Position numbers and translations under genes: made by a program | The notes under the pieces: generated by a model | Seen by the model: the letters and a program-made list of their open reading frames with translations, nothing else | What the model was told of the DNA's origin: nothing | Databases searched by the model: none | Shown: one piece after another, positions 43,944-57,330 of the stretch | Numbering within the stretch: the first letter of the stretch is position 1 | Layout of the letters: every line of letters starts with the position of its first letter | Assembly: GCA_963995525.1 (NCBI GenBank) | Contig: OZ023205.1 | Span: 45,020,704 to 45,084,703 of the forward strand | Reading direction: 5' to 3' | DNA length: 64,000 nucleotides | DNA from: Escarpia spicata | Lineage: Eukaryota; Annelida; Polychaeta; Sabellida; Siboglinidae

Positions 43944-46900
43944 GCTACAGCAAAACGGCGATCACCGTGAATGACCGTCTGCGAAGCCGGTGTACCAGTC
44001 TGGAAGGAGGTTCCGGTCTGAGAGTAAGTTCCGATTCCGTTTTGCGTATTGCGCATGCGCTTGTACATGTCAAAGGTTAGCGCCTTCTTTCGGCCCGCAG
44101 CTGTACGGTCTGGAAGTAAGGTCCGGTCTAAGAATAAGTTCCGGTTTCGTTTTGCGTACACACTGTACATGTCAAAGGTTAGCGCCTATTTTTGGCCAGC
44201 TTAAACACGGTGTTTGCCGAAACATAGTTTACATTAATAATACAGTTACTTTTGTAATTGTTAGTATACAAAACAAAACCTCGTAATTAGCATAACTTAT
44301 TATTTGCAAAAGAAATTGTTTTATTTTGATGTCACTGTCTCAGAACGTTGTATATGTTACGACTTTGTCACACAGAGCTGCAGTTTTCAGCACTGTTTAT
44401 ACGCACAGCGGATTTTGTGATAAACACAAATCTCCGCATTTTAAATGACACATCTCCGTCAGTTTGGCATGTATGAAGCTGACATTTTGTTTGTGATCTA
44501 CTTGTCATGACATAAGGTGTGCCTGTAGACAGTGTAGTCACGCGTAGATGTACGTTCCCTGTTCAGCATCGTGGGGGGGTCCAAGTAGATCAGTGGAGTA
44601 ACGATCGCTACAGCAAACGAAAAATGATTAATTATGTAACTCAGTCGCCGCGTGCGTCGAGCAAAGGTCAAAGTTGATCGGTCACCTGAGGTCACGTTGG
44701 TCACCGCGAAGTAACTCAGTCGCCGCATACTTCTGGCACGGGGTCAAAGTTGATCGGTCAGCTGAGTGATGCGCAATACGCAAAATAGAACCGGAACTTA
44801 CTCTCAGACCGGAACCTCCTTCCAGACCGGTACACCGGTACTGACAATAGCGGCAAAGACACAAATCTCAGTTGCCGATTCCGTTGACGTCGGTTCAGTA
44901 ACTCCGCGAGATAACTCAGTGCCAGGTCATGCATCACATGATATGTGGACCCCAATTTGGATGCACAATTTCTTTAATAGATTATTTTGAATAAATGTGA
45001 TGGAACAACTTAAGGTTACTTATTCATTAATAATGTGATTGTATGCTCCATATGTGAACTTTTAAAAAGGGGTACACATGTTTGGCACCAATCTCGTAGG
45101 TAGGGGGGTCCATTAGTTGTATAGAGTTTTTGGGTAAGCACCCGTGGCGGGTCAGAGGGTCCCATGGAGAAAATCTAAGATGGCGCCTGTTTGAGGTATC
45201 TATATGTGCGTGTATGCATGTATGAGTAGTCATGTGACCGGATGTAGTGCACCACCTTGTGGAAGAGAGTGGAGTGAGTACCCTTTGAAGTCCTACCGTG
45301 TATATCGATGAAATGAACGAAAGAGCATACATGAAAGTTTAAAAGGTGTTGGAAGGTGGGTCATTAGAGATAATGTAGGGTACTGAATGATGTATTGATA
45401 ATGTATTGTATGAATGTATGTATATAAGAATAATTTGTCCTACGTCTGATCATGTATAACGAGGAATGAACGAAAGATGATATATCAAACTTTAAAATAT
45501 TTGTGTAAATGAAATTGTATGTATGTATGTCTCGTGATTGACAAGACATGACGTCTCAAAAGGATGTGCGTGTATATAAACCTATCATAAATTTAGTGGA
45601 GCATATCACTTTATACCGACTTCGAACAACGCAACTACTCTCCGACTCTTGGATATGGCGAGTGCCCACGACAAGTCATGCCCCCGAGGACAACATGAAT
45701 CTTACACGTATCGTACAAGTAAGTGATGACAATTATGTATTTTATCGCCCTCAGTTTATGATATGATACTAGTGGTGTTGTTGTTCAAACCAATACCTGT
45801 TTGTTCTTTGACATTATATGTGTAGTATGTAATATTGAGACGACAATGTGTTATGCAAATTATTATAGTTTTTAGTTTCAGAGAATAAAATTAGTTTGAA
45901 ATGGTACTCTTACCCTTTCGTATTGAAGAGTGACTTTTCAGTGTATTCCACGCACGCACTATCCCTCTGTCTGTTTGCATACGCAGATACATGTCCTTCA
46001 GTCACGCGCACACTATTCCTCTGTTGGAGTTCACACGTAGGTACCTGAGATACACGCCTACCTGAGTCTGCTGACATGTCACTCACGTCCAACCGTACAT
46101 AGTCGTTGGTGACACGTAGCTACACCTCCCTCCGTCCACATGTTCTCACGCTTACACTTATCCTTGCTACCTGAGTTTGCTGACATGTCACTCATATCCA
46201 ACCACGTATTGTCATTGGTTCATACGTAGGTAGACACACCCCTCTCCACCACGCTTACATCCGTCAGTGTAGTCATTGATCCGCGACGTTTGATGTATGT
46301 TCTATCAGAAAAAGTAAGAGTAAGACAAAGGTAATCAAATTGTAAGTAAGGATAATTAAGGGTAATCATAGGTAATTAAGGGTAATTAGAGGTTAAAAGT
46401 TAATGCTAGCGTGTGCTTAGTATGTTAAAAGTTAATGCTAGCTTGTGCTTAGTAGTTTGATATGAACACGTATTATAGTTGTTGCTGTTGTTTTTGTATA
46501 GTCGAATACTATGTTGTAGTTAAGACTGATTTGTTCTTAGTCATTGTGATGATGATGTGATACTAGTGGTGTTGTTGTTCAAACCAATACCTGTTTGTTA
46601 TTTGACATTATATATGTAGTGTGTGATATTGAGACAACAATGTATTATGAAAATTATTGTAATTGTTAGTCTCAGAGAATAATATTAGTTGAAATGGGAC
46701 TCTTAGTTGTTCGTCTGAACTTTCATATTGAAGTGTGACTTTCCAGTGTATTTTACATATGCACGCGAGCACTATTCCTCTGTCTGTTTACACACGCAGG
46801 TACATGTCCTTTAGTCACGCACACACTATTACTCTGTCGGAGTTCACATGGAGCTAGACACACGCGCATGCATGCACTTTATATTTCTCTAAGGTCACAC

Positions 46901-48260
46901 GTCTACCTGAGGCTGTCACTCACATACAACCGTGTATAGTCATTGGTCACACGTAGCCACACTCCCCTCCGTCCACACGTTCTCACGCTTACACCCATCC
47001 TTGTTACCCGAATCTGCTGACATATCACTCACATCCAACCGTGTTTTGTCAATGGTTCATACGTAGGTTGCCACAACCCTGTCCGCCCACACGTTCGTTC
47101 GCTTACATCCATCAGTGTAGTCACTGATCCGTGACGTTTGATATATGTTCTATCAGAAACAGATATTCTACTGTCAAAAGAGTTAAATTTGATGAGTTCT
47201 ACTGTCAGAAGAGTGAAATTTGCTGAGTTCTACTGTCAGAAGAGTGAAATTTGCTGAGTTCTACTGTCAGAAGAGTGAAATTTGTTGAGTTCAACTGTCA
47301 AAAGCGTGAAATTTACTGAATTCTACTCTGAAAAGAGTGAAATTTGTTGAATTCTACGGTCGAAAGAGTGAAATTTACAGAGTTTGTACTGTCAAAAGAG
47401 GGAAATTTGTTGTGTTCTACTGTGGAAAGAGTGAAATTTACTGAGTTCTACTGTCAAAAGAGTGACATTTACTGAGTTCTACTGTCGAAAAAGTGAAATT
47501 TTTTGAATTCTACTGTCAAAAGTGTGAAATGTGTTGAGTTCTACTGTCAAAAGAATAAAATTTGCTGAGTTATACTGTGGAAAGAGTGAAATTTGCTGAG
47601 TTCTACTGTCAGAAGAGTGAAATTTGTTAAGTTCTACTGTCAAAAGAATGAAATTATTTGAGTTCTACGGTCGAAAGAGTGACATTTACTGAGTTCTAGT
47701 GTCAAAAGAGTGAAATTTACTGAGTTCTAGTCTGAAAAGAGTGAAGTTTACTGAGTTCTACTGTCAGAAGAGTGAAATTTGTTGAGTTATACTATGGAAA
47801 GAGTGAAATTTACTGAGTTCTACTGTCAAAAGAGTGAAATTTACTGAGTTCTACTGTAAAAAAAGTGACATTTACTGAGGTCTACTGTCAAAAAAGTGAA
47901 ATTTGTTGAGTTCTACTGTCAAAAGTGTTAAATGTGTTGAGTTCTACTGTCAAAACAGTTAAATTTGCTGAGTTATACCGTGGAAAGAGTGATGAAATTT
48001 GCCGAGTTCTACTGTCAGAAGAGTGAATTTTTTGGAATTCTACTTTCAAAAGAGCAAAATTTTCTGAGTTCTAATGTGGAAAGTTCGTTTGTTTGCACGT
48101 TTGTCAGTGAATATTTGCAAATTTGTAAGTTTAAAAATATGTTTGTTTGTACGTTGTACTGAAGGAGTAATGATAGGATCAAAGGCGCGCATGTATGCAC
48201 TGTATATCTCTCTCGTAGTTTACACGCCTACCTGAGAGTGAAGATTCAGATACAACAGTA
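43944..48260 (+). repeat. Left arm of a 9.9-kb foldback element
   Basis: The arm runs from 'gctacagcaaaacggcgatc' to 'cagatacaacagta' and is matched in reverse complement by 50,017-53,811. Inside are three copies of a 'ggtctggaag...ggttccgg' module (44.0, 44.1 and, inverted, 44.8 kb), a unique middle, a GTAATTA block and a 31-bp tandem array. Arms differ in length through array copy number and a duplicated stretch near 46.1-46.3 kb. No transposase is visible in either arm. The outer end falls in sequence that on the right side belongs to an L2-like LINE, so the true termini may lie further in. Confidence 0.88.
47165..48085 (+). repeat. 31-bp tandem array in the left arm
   Basis: About 29 diverged units of the form 'ttctactgtcaaaagagtga' plus 'aatttactgag'. 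Confidence 0.92.
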
Positions 48261-48571
48261 AGAAAAACAAAACACGGAAGTATACGAGTGCACACGTATT
48301 TTATTGAGTAAAGATACAAGTGGATAATTATAGTAACGTGACTTACGGGAGTTTTACCACCGCTCCAGCACTCGTGAGCTTACGGGTGATTACTACTACC
48401 CACCATCGGTGAAAGCAGTGTTTCCTGTCATTACTTATGATGAAAACCTTTTAAAAAATGTATATATTCTACTCATAAACAGTTATGACGTAAATGAAGC
48501 GGGCAACACTACTTTAAAAAAGACAAGTAATGTTGACGAAGTAGGTTCTGTGCACCATGTCAGTAATAACT

Positions 48572-49650
48572 TTACAACACAACCACTGCATATGTCATGT
48601 CTTGTCTGGTAATTCTTCTGCTATCAACCTCTCTCTCTCTAACGTTCGTGAGCGCGTAACCGAGCCAGTTCTTTCCGCGCCGGTACGTTTCCTTCTCGCC
48701 TTCGGGTTGCCGGCACCGAGACCGATTCCCCAGACTGTGTCTCGCGAACTGGCTTCCACCAACACGCTGCCCACCGTCTCGAACATAGTCTGCTTCAGGT
48801 CCTGATTCTGGGAAAACTGCAACCCAAAGATTGTCAACATCAGTCAAAAATTAGCTATGATATATACACACACCCATGGTCATCACCAAAGAGCACTGTA
48901 ACAGTTCAACAGGCGTCGTCACGGATTAAAAAACAAAAAAGTAAATGGGAAAGGGGTACTCTATGGACTAAGCGGATAGTAAATATAGCGGCAATCCATA
49001 TCAGATAGATCAATTTAAAAGTGTGCTTCACTGAGCATGCGTACGCACTTCAACTCGGGCTGCATAATTAATCATCCACGTGGCAACAAGTTCACAATTA
49101 TTCGTGTAAACACAATTAGTTATCGGTTATTTTGCGCGTATATAACACCACGATTATGCATAGAATACCAAAAACAAACTAAATGGCAAAAAATGTACTT
49201 AAGAGAAAATATTGCGTTTTGATACTGCTCATTTGAGTGTACTAGTAACTTACAAAGATTACGTCAATACATTATACCTTATTTACTGTTGTTGATTTGT
49301 CACAGTCGCAGTAACACATTACTATTATCATAGTCACGACTATCGAATATACACACATTATAATTACTGAGGCATTGTTAATAGTATTACTGCATATTTC
49401 TAAACAGATTGCACTTGCACTTACAAGCTTTCTGGTGCATCATGTATTGCTCCGCACAGCAATACTCGACTCCGTCTACCGAGAATACGCAGGGGTACCA
49501 CTGGCTGAACTCGGACGAGCTACCCCAGAAGAAACTGTATTTCTCCTCCTCCTCCTCCTCCTCCTCCTCCTCCTCCTCCTCCTCCTCCTCCTCCTCTTCC
49601 TCCTCCTCCTGTACCATCGTGTTCCCTTCTGTCTGCACGAGACTGATCAT
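48572..49650 (-). pseudogene. Split NADAR-domain gene in the foldback core
   Basis: This is the only recognisable coding content of the core. The N-terminal exon (49,650 to 49,425, minus strand) has an ATG, a long Glu run encoded by a (CTC)n repeat, then the start of a NADAR domain: KYSFFWGSSSEFSQWYPCVF, VDGVEYCCAEQYMMHQKA; it ends at a GTAAGT donor. After a 608-bp intron an acceptor 'ttgggttgcag' at 48,817 leads to the C-terminal exon: FSQNQDLKQTMFETVGSVLV, EASSRDTVWGIGL and NPKAR, then in another frame GKNWLGYALTNVRE. The family's central ~50 residues between the halves are not found, and the last exon has a one-base frameshift near 48,695. An AATAAA (minus) lies at 48,300-48,305. Likely a decayed cargo gene; function as for other NADAR enzymes is not expected from this copy. 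Confidence 0.72.
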
Positions 49651-49751
49651 ACGTGATCGTTCTTCACATTTCGATCGTTTGGGTAACGGTGGATCGATGG
49701 ACACTTTACGTCTGCCGCATGCCGTCTGGATATGACACAAACACTGCGTGA

Positions 49752-50010
49752 CGTAGATGTATCAGCAGGTGACGAAGGTGGATAGATGTCAGCGTGTGCA
49801 CAGAGGGGGTGTGGCTATGTATAAACCGATGTATGCACGATTGGATAGAGGTGTCAGCAGGTGACGAAGGTGGATAGATGTCAGCGTGCGGCAGAGGGGG
49901 TGTGGCTACGTATAAACCGATGTATGCACGATTGGATAGAGGCGTCAGCAGGAGACGGAGGTGGATAGATGTCAGCGTGTGGACAGGGGGAGCGTGGCTA
50001 CGTATAAACC
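49752..50010. repeat. 91-bp tandem repeat upstream of the core NADAR gene
   Basis: About 2.8 units sharing 'ggtggatagatgtcagcgtg' and 'tataaaccgatgtatgcacg'. Spacing is exactly 91 bp between 'cagcgtg' at 49,791, 49,882 and 49,973. It lies directly upstream of the minus-strand NADAR gene, where a promoter would be. Confidence 0.85.
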
Positions 50011-50016
50011 GGTAAC

Positions 50017-53000
50017 TACTGTTGTATCTGAATCTTTAGTCTCAGGTAGGCGTGTGAACTACGAGAGAGACATATAGTGCATACGTCCGCGCCTTTGATC
50101 CTCTCATTACTCCTTAAGTACAACGTGCAAACAAACGTACAAACAAACTTTTAAATTTACAAATTTGCAAATGTTCACTAACAAACGTATACACAAACGT
50201 ACTTTACACAGTAGAACTCAGTAAATGTCACTCTTTTGACAGTAGAACTTAATAAATTTAAATCTTTCCACAGTAGAACTCAACAAATTTCACTCTTTCC
50301 ACAGTAGAACTCAACAAAGTTCACTCTTTTGACAGTAGAACTCAACAAATGTCACCCTTTTAACAGTAGAACTCAGTAAATTTCACTCTTTCGACCGTAG
50401 AACTCAACAAATTTCACTCTTTTGACAGTAGAACTCAACAAATTTCACCCTTTTAACAGTAGAACTCAGTAAATTTCACTCTTTCGACCGTAGATCTTAA
50501 CAAATTTCACTCTTTTGACAGTAGAACTCAAAAAAATTCACTCTTTTGACAGTAAGAAGTCAATACATTTCACTCTTTCGACCGTAGAACTCAAATAATG
50601 TCACTCTTTTGACAGTAGAACTCAACAAATTTAACTCTTCTGACAGTAGAACTCAGTAAATTTCACTCTTTTGACAGTAGAGCTCAACACATTTCGCTCT
50701 TTTGACAGTAGAACTCAGCACATTTCACTCTTTCCACAGTAGAACTCAGCAAAGTTCACTCTTTTGACAGTAGAACTCAACAAATGTCACTCTTTTGACA
50801 GTAGAACACAGTAAATTTCACTCTTTTGACAGTAGAATATATGTTTCTGATAGAACATATATCAAACGTCACGGATCAGTGACTACACTGATGGATGTAA
50901 GCGAACGAACGTGTGGGCGGACAGGGTTGTGGCAACCTACGTATGAACCATTGACAAAACACGGTTGGATGTGAGTGATATGTCAGCAGACTCGGGTAAC
51001 AAGGATGGGTGTAAGCGTGAGAACGTGTGGACGGAGGGGAGTGTGGCTACGTGTGACCAATGACTATACACGGTTGTATGTGAGTGACATATCAACAGAC
51101 TCAGGTAGACGTGTGACCTTAGAGAAATATACAGTGCATGCATACGCGTGTGTCTAGCTGCGTGTGAACTAATTTTATTCTCTGAGACTAACAATTACAA
51201 TAATTTTCATAACACATTGTCGTCTCAATATCACACACTACATATATAATGTCAAAGAACAAACAGGTATTGGTTTGAACAACAACACTACTAGTATCAC
51301 ATCATAAACTGACTAAGAACAAATTAGTCTTAACTACAACATAGTATTTGACTATACAACAACAACAACAACAACAACACAACAGCAACAACTATAATAC
51401 GTGTTCATATCAAACTACTAAGCACAAGCTAGCATTAACTTTTAACATACTAAGCACACGCTAGCATTAACTTTTAACCTCTAATTACCCTTAATTACCT
51501 ATGATTACCCTTAATTATCCTTACTTACAATTTGATTACCTTTGTCTTACTCTTACTTTTTCTGATAGAACATACATCAAACGTCGCGGATCAATGACTA
51601 CACTGACGGATGTAAGCGTGGTGGAGAGGGGTGTGTCTACCTACGTATGAACCAATGACAATACGTGGTTGGATATGAGTGACATGTCAGCAGACTCAGG
51701 TAGGCGTGTATCTCAGGTACCTACGTGTGAACTCCAACAGAGGAATAGTGTGCGCGTGACTGAAGGACATGTATCTGCGTATGCAAACAGACAGAGGGAT
51801 AGTGCGTGCGTGGAATACACTGAAAAGTCACTCTTCAATACGAAAGGGTAAGAGTACCATTTCAAACTAATTTTATTCTCTGAAACTAAAAACTATAATA
51901 ATTTGCATAACACATTGTCGTCTCAATATTACATACTACACATATAATGTCAAAGAACAAACAGGTATTGGTTTGAACAACAACACCACTAGTATCATAT
52001 CATAAACTGAGGGCGATAAAATACATAATTGTCATCACTTACTTGTACGATACGTGTAAGATTCATGTTGTCCTCGGGGGCATGACTTGTCGTGGGCACT
52101 CGCCATATCCAAGAGTCGGAGAGTAGTTGCGTTGTTCGAAGTCGGTATAAAGTGATATGCTCCACTAAATTTATGATAGGTTTATATACACGCACATCCT
52201 TTTGAGACGTCATGTCTTGTCAATCACGAGACATACATACATACAATTTCATTTACACAGATATTTTAAAGTTTGATATATCCTCTTTCGTTCATTCCTC
52301 GTTATACATGATCAGACGTAGGACAAATTATTCTTATATACATACATTCATACAATACATTATCAATACATCATTCAGTACCCTACATTATCTCTAATGA
52401 CCCACCTTCCAACACCTTTTAAACTTTCATGTATGCTCTTTCGTTCATTTCATCGATATACACGGTAGGACTTCAAAGGGTACTCACTCCACTCTCTTCC
52501 ACAAGGTGGTGCACTACATCCGGTCACATGACTACTCATACATGCATACACGCACATATAGATACCTCAAACAGGCGCCATCTTAGATTTTCTCCATGGG
52601 ACCCTCTGACCCGCCACGGGTGCTTACCCAAAAACTCTATACAACTAATGGACCCCCCTACCTACGAGATTGGTGCCAAACATGTGTACCCCTTTTTAAA
52701 AGTTCACATATGGAGCATACATTATTAATGAATAAGTAACCTTAAGTTGTTCCATCACATTTATTCAAAATAATCTATTAAAGAAATTGTGCATCCAAAT
52801 TGGGGTCCCCATATCATGTGATGCATGACCTGGCACTGAGTTATCTCGCGGAGTTACTGAACCGACGTCAACGGAATCGGCAACTGAGATTTGTGTCTTT
52901 GCCGCTATTGTCAGTACCGGTGTACCGGTCTGGAAGGCGGTTCCGGTCTGAGAGTAAGTTCCGGTTCTATTTTGCGTATTGCGCATCACTCAGCTGACCG

Positions 53001-53811
53001 ATCAACTTTGACCCCGTGCCAGAAGTATGCGGCGACTGAGTTACTTCGCGGTGACCAACGTGACCTCAGGTGACCGATCAACTTTGACCCTTGCTCGACG
53101 CACGCGGCGACTGAGTTACATAATTAATCATTTTTCGTTTGCTGTAGCGATCGTTACTCCACTGATCTACTTGGACCCCCCCACGATGCTGAACAGGGAA
53201 CGTACATCTACGCTTGACTACACTGTCTACAGGCACACCTTATGTCATGACAAGTAGATCACACACAAAATGTCAGCTTCATACATGCCAAACTGACGGA
53301 GATGTGTCATTTAAAATGCGGAGATTTGTGTTTACCACAAAATCCGCTGTGCGTATAAACAGTGCTGAAAACTGCAGCTCTGTGTGACAAAGTCGTAACA
53401 TATACAACGTTCTGAGACAGTGACATCAAAATAAAACAATTTCTTTTGCAAATAATAAGTTATGCTAATTACGAGGTTTTGTTTTGTATACTAACAATTA
53501 CAAAAGTAACCGTATTATTAACGTAAACTATGTTTCGGCAAACACCGTGTTTAAGCTGGCCAAAAATAGGCGCTAACCTTTGACATGTACAGTGTGTACG
53601 CAAAACGAAACCGGAACTTATTCTTAGACCGGATCTTACTTCCAGACCGTACAGCTGCGGGCCGAAAGAAGGCGCTAACCTTTGACATGTACAAGCGCAT
53701 GCGCAATACGCAAAACGGAATCGGAACTTACTCTCAGACCGGAACCTCCTTCCAGACCGGTACACCGGCTTCGCAGACGGTCATTCACGGTGATCGCCGT
53801 TTTGCTGTAGC
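50017..53811 (-). repeat. Right arm of the foldback element
   Basis: Inverted counterpart of 43,944-48,260; recognisable over its whole length, including the outermost 60 bp ('cttcgcagacggtcattcac'). Confidence 0.88.
50205..50835 (-). repeat. 31-bp tandem array in the right arm
   Basis: About 20 units of the reverse-complement form ('cagtagaactcagtaaattt' plus 'cactcttttga'), fewer than the left array. Confidence 0.92.
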
Positions 53812-54240
53812 TACAGCCAGTCTATGGAACAAACTGCCGGACTGTGTCAGGATGGCAAAGACACAGCCACATTTCAAAATGCTTCTTAAAACACACGTTT
53901 TTAGAATAGCGTTTCTGTAATGTGATCTTGTGGACTTTATCAAATGCACTTACCTATATTTTACGTAATTATTATTATTTTTTTTTTATTATTTATTACC
54001 TTTCAATTCACTTATTTATTTTTACTTATCGTATAATTTTTAATTGTCTGTACCTGGAGGTTTAATAATTTATGTAATGAATGTTTTAATTATAATTTTA
54101 TGGTATACATCTTAGAATGATTTTTATTTCTATCTATAATACAATTCTAAATAGTTACGTGTACATGCATGTAAAGCGCCTGAGAGCAATCTGATTGACT
54201 CGGGCGCTATATTAATAAATTGTATTATTATATAGCGCAG
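53770..54240 (+). pseudogene. L2-like LINE C-terminus and 3' end
   Basis: The frame at 53,770-53,920 encodes GDRRFAVATASLWNKLPDCV and LLKTHVFRIAFL, the usual C-terminal end of L2/CR1-like reverse transcriptases. The 3' UTR ends at 'cgggcgctatattaataaat' followed by TTATTA. It starts inside the foldback arm's outer end, so element and LINE share sequence here. 54,240-55,170 holds no gene I can support. Confidence 0.7.
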
Positions 54241-55176
54241 TAGCCAGTACTTGGGACTGCTCAAAGAGCTTTACACGTTCCTCCCTGGCAGACCTGTTCA
54301 ATCGAACACCATCTCGACTTCTTTGGAAAGCATTCATCATTCAGAATGTTAGTACGGTCTGAGCAACAAGTTGATATGACGTGATCGATCATCAGCCAAC
54401 GCAGTAGTGATGTCTATGCACGCAGATGATGCAAGTTTATAAATAGTGGGGTATTCAGGACAGGGGACCGCACGGAACGCTTTGTATTTCAATCCTCAAC
54501 AGACGTGTTCATTCGTAAAAACACATCGAAGTCTCTGAGAAGAATCCCGCCACGCCAACGCTGCAGTTACATCGCGGAGATTGTTCGTTCGGCTGAATGA
54601 ACTGAAGCGAAATTGCCCAAGATTCGAAATAAACCCGGATTCTCTGTACACATTTTGCAAGGCTTTATCCTGATTTGTTTGACAACTTTGTTCACGTTGT
54701 TTCCCCAACGATTGTCAAACATCATACAAATTACTGAACCTATATGAAATGTTCACCAAATCAAATCAAATTAAATCACATTTATTTATACACCACATAT
54801 TTCTACGAAGCAGATTCAGGGGTATTTACAAACCGACACAACAGCCTAGTCTGTTTGTAGGCTATAATATCTCCTGTGCAAATCACTAGCATTCACTGAG
54901 TCAGGGCTTGCCAGCATCAGACAGGCGGTTTGTCATTCTACCAAATTGATCTAAACTATTAAAATATCACTTTCGAAAGAACGACAGTCCTAGCAATAAG
55001 AGGAAACGCGACTGCGCAGAAATAAAGCACAACGTAGCGAAAGGCAATCAAGCGATGGTACTTAGGCAGTACATGCGAATACGGGGAATTAGGAGAGCTC
55101 TATGTCTATGACTACGAGCATTTTGTAACATTTATTTCATCCGGAGCAAACTAGATTACCAAAAAAACATTAAAGT

Positions 55177-55249
55177 TGACCACGACGGGACTCGAACCCG
55201 CAATCTTCTGATTCGAAGTCAGACGCCTTATCCATTAGGCCACGCGGCC
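55177..55249 (-). tRNA. tRNA-Arg (anticodon TCG), third copy
   Basis: Same 73-nt cloverleaf as at 1452 and 2775 with all stems intact. The 5' flank in gene orientation shares the 'gcgtgac...ttcatgaatggc' motif with the second copy; the 3' flank is different. Confidence 0.93.
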
Positions 55250-56002
55250 GACATGGCTATGATATATATGGAGCCATTCATGAAGTATATGTCACGCTTA
55301 CAGCGTGGGGAGTCTCGTATTAAAAATGCCGTGAAGCGTTAGTTGAGGTTGGAGACCTTCACCCTAGGTAAGCGTAACAGTACAATAGGGGTAAGACCAC
55401 GATAGATTTTAGGATAACGTTTCCTTCATTTCCTGAAAAGTTTCTCTAACAATCTTCGTGAAAATTCCACAGCATATTTAACCTTCATCATATATAATTC
55501 GCGAAATTCTCATACCTCGTTTTTCAGAAAAATCCACCCAAACCTGATACACCTCAATTTCGCCCCAATCTGATAACGGATTTTGAAATATTGGTGCGTT
55601 CTGCAAAATAACCACTGCGCGAATACGCGAGCGACTAGGGCATATTTATTGCTACCTAGTGAAAGATCTAATGCAGTAGTATCTTCAGCATTCACTGGAC
55701 CAACATGTCCCACGTACAAGTGCCCAAACAAAATAAAACATCACACCAAAACGCTATTTTCAAGGGCACTCTTTCACTCGGTAATAGCGGACGAATCCTC
55801 AATGTGGTCTTACACCAAAATGGTCACCAGAATTGTTTCTTTTAGTGTATTGAGATGGTCAATGCAATTCACAGCTTTAAGGGGCTTACTATAACAGTTA
55901 TAACCAAGTTATGCTTGCCAAATTGAATTGAAATTTAGAAATCCAGGAGAAAAATGTTGAATAGGCCTGTTGTTTACACGTAAGCATAAGTATAAAAGTA
56001 AT

Positions 56003-57330
56003 AATAATAATAATAATATTTTATTTTGTTAAGCGCCACATCCAATATTGTTCACAGCGCTTTACAACAATATACAAGTGTATGTTAAAAATAATGCATT
56101 TGAACCCAAAACAATAGTTATTATATCATAGATAAAATGAATTAATAATAATAGCAATTAAAACAATAAATATAGTAGAAGTAGAAAAGGAATGTGATGT
56201 AAAATATCATAAAATAAAATTGTTAAGATCATTTTTTTTCTTTATATAAATAAACTTAAATTAATGTCAACATCAATAAATTAGGCTAAAATGTATACGA
56301 AAAATAAATAAATAGATAAATAAATAATAAATAAACGTTAAACATCAATCAGCTATGGTAAAACAGCGTTGGTGAGGGTCCGAGTTACATATACGCTGCA
56401 GTGAACAGATGAGTCTTCAACACGGATTTAAATGATTCCAGTGATGTTTTGTTAATAACGCTTGACGGCAGAGCGTTTCCCACTGCTGCCGCTGCGTGAG
56501 CAAATGAACAGTCACCGGCTCTGCTGCGTGTTCTCGGAACAACTAGTGCGTTCGAGTCAGCAGACCGAAGACATCTGGCTGGCATGTAGACACGCACGAG
56601 TTTTTGCATGTAGACAGGCGAGAGGTCTTCGTGCAGCGACTTGTACGTAAGAACAGCGATCTTGAATGCAATGCGCTGTTGAATAGGTTGCCAGTGCAAT
56701 TCGCGAAGAATAGGGGTCGTACTTTCACAACAAGCCTGTCGAGTAATAAGGCGAGCGGCAGCATTCTGGAGTCGCTGCAATCGACCGATGTTATTGGTTG
56801 AGGTATCGAACAGTAGAGAGTTGCAGTAATCCAAACGGAATGTAATCATGGCATTGACTACCCGTTCCGCTGTCGGTTGAGTGAGGTAACGGTGAATCAA
56901 CCGGATGTTGCGCAGGTGCAGCGAGCAAGTGCTGATAGTACGTGACACTTGCATAGTCATATCCAGGTGTCTATCAAGGTGGACGCCGAGATTTCAAACG
57001 TGATCAGTTGCACAGATTCCATCTGTCCCGACGTGCACACGGAGCCCACTTACGATGGCAGATGCTGATTTGGGGACAACCGGTAGAATTTCTGTTTTCA
57101 AATAAATCAGTAGGGTAACCTTGGACATGCGGGCCCCATAAGGGAAAAGTTGTGTATTTTTGTATCCATGACTTGTCGATGCATATATGTGCTGTAGTAG
57201 TGTTGAGATACACATACTCCATGCGTAGGACACATATCTCTGCACAATGAGTAACCAAATGTAAGTTATTAAGTTATTACAAGTTAAAAATTTGCTCCAA
57301 TAAAACCATCTTGTCCCATGCATGGGGTAA
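56003..57330 (-). pseudogene. L2-like LINE C-terminal part, minus strand
   Basis: The minus strand is open for 191 codons (56,960-56,385): ITFRLDYCNSLL, RLQRLQNAAARLI, ILRELHWQPIQQRIAFKI and a C-terminal LESFKSVLKTHLF, typical of LINE ORF2 ends. Upstream after a stop, 57,100-56,994 adds KTEILPVVPK and VHVGTDGI from the same protein. The 3' region ends in (TTA)n at about 56,003-56,020 with 'taaagcgctgtgaacaatat' nearby. The reverse-transcriptase catalytic part is missing. Confidence 0.75.

Noticed and set aside
48841..49424. Missing central exon of the foldback NADAR gene
   Set aside because: I read the minus strand of the intron for the family's central motifs (LGR..., W..., GN..KF) and found none; I therefore call the gene incomplete rather than proposing an exon.
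55583..55894. 103-codon plus-strand frame
   Set aside because: No homology pattern, splice signal or codon bias I could defend.
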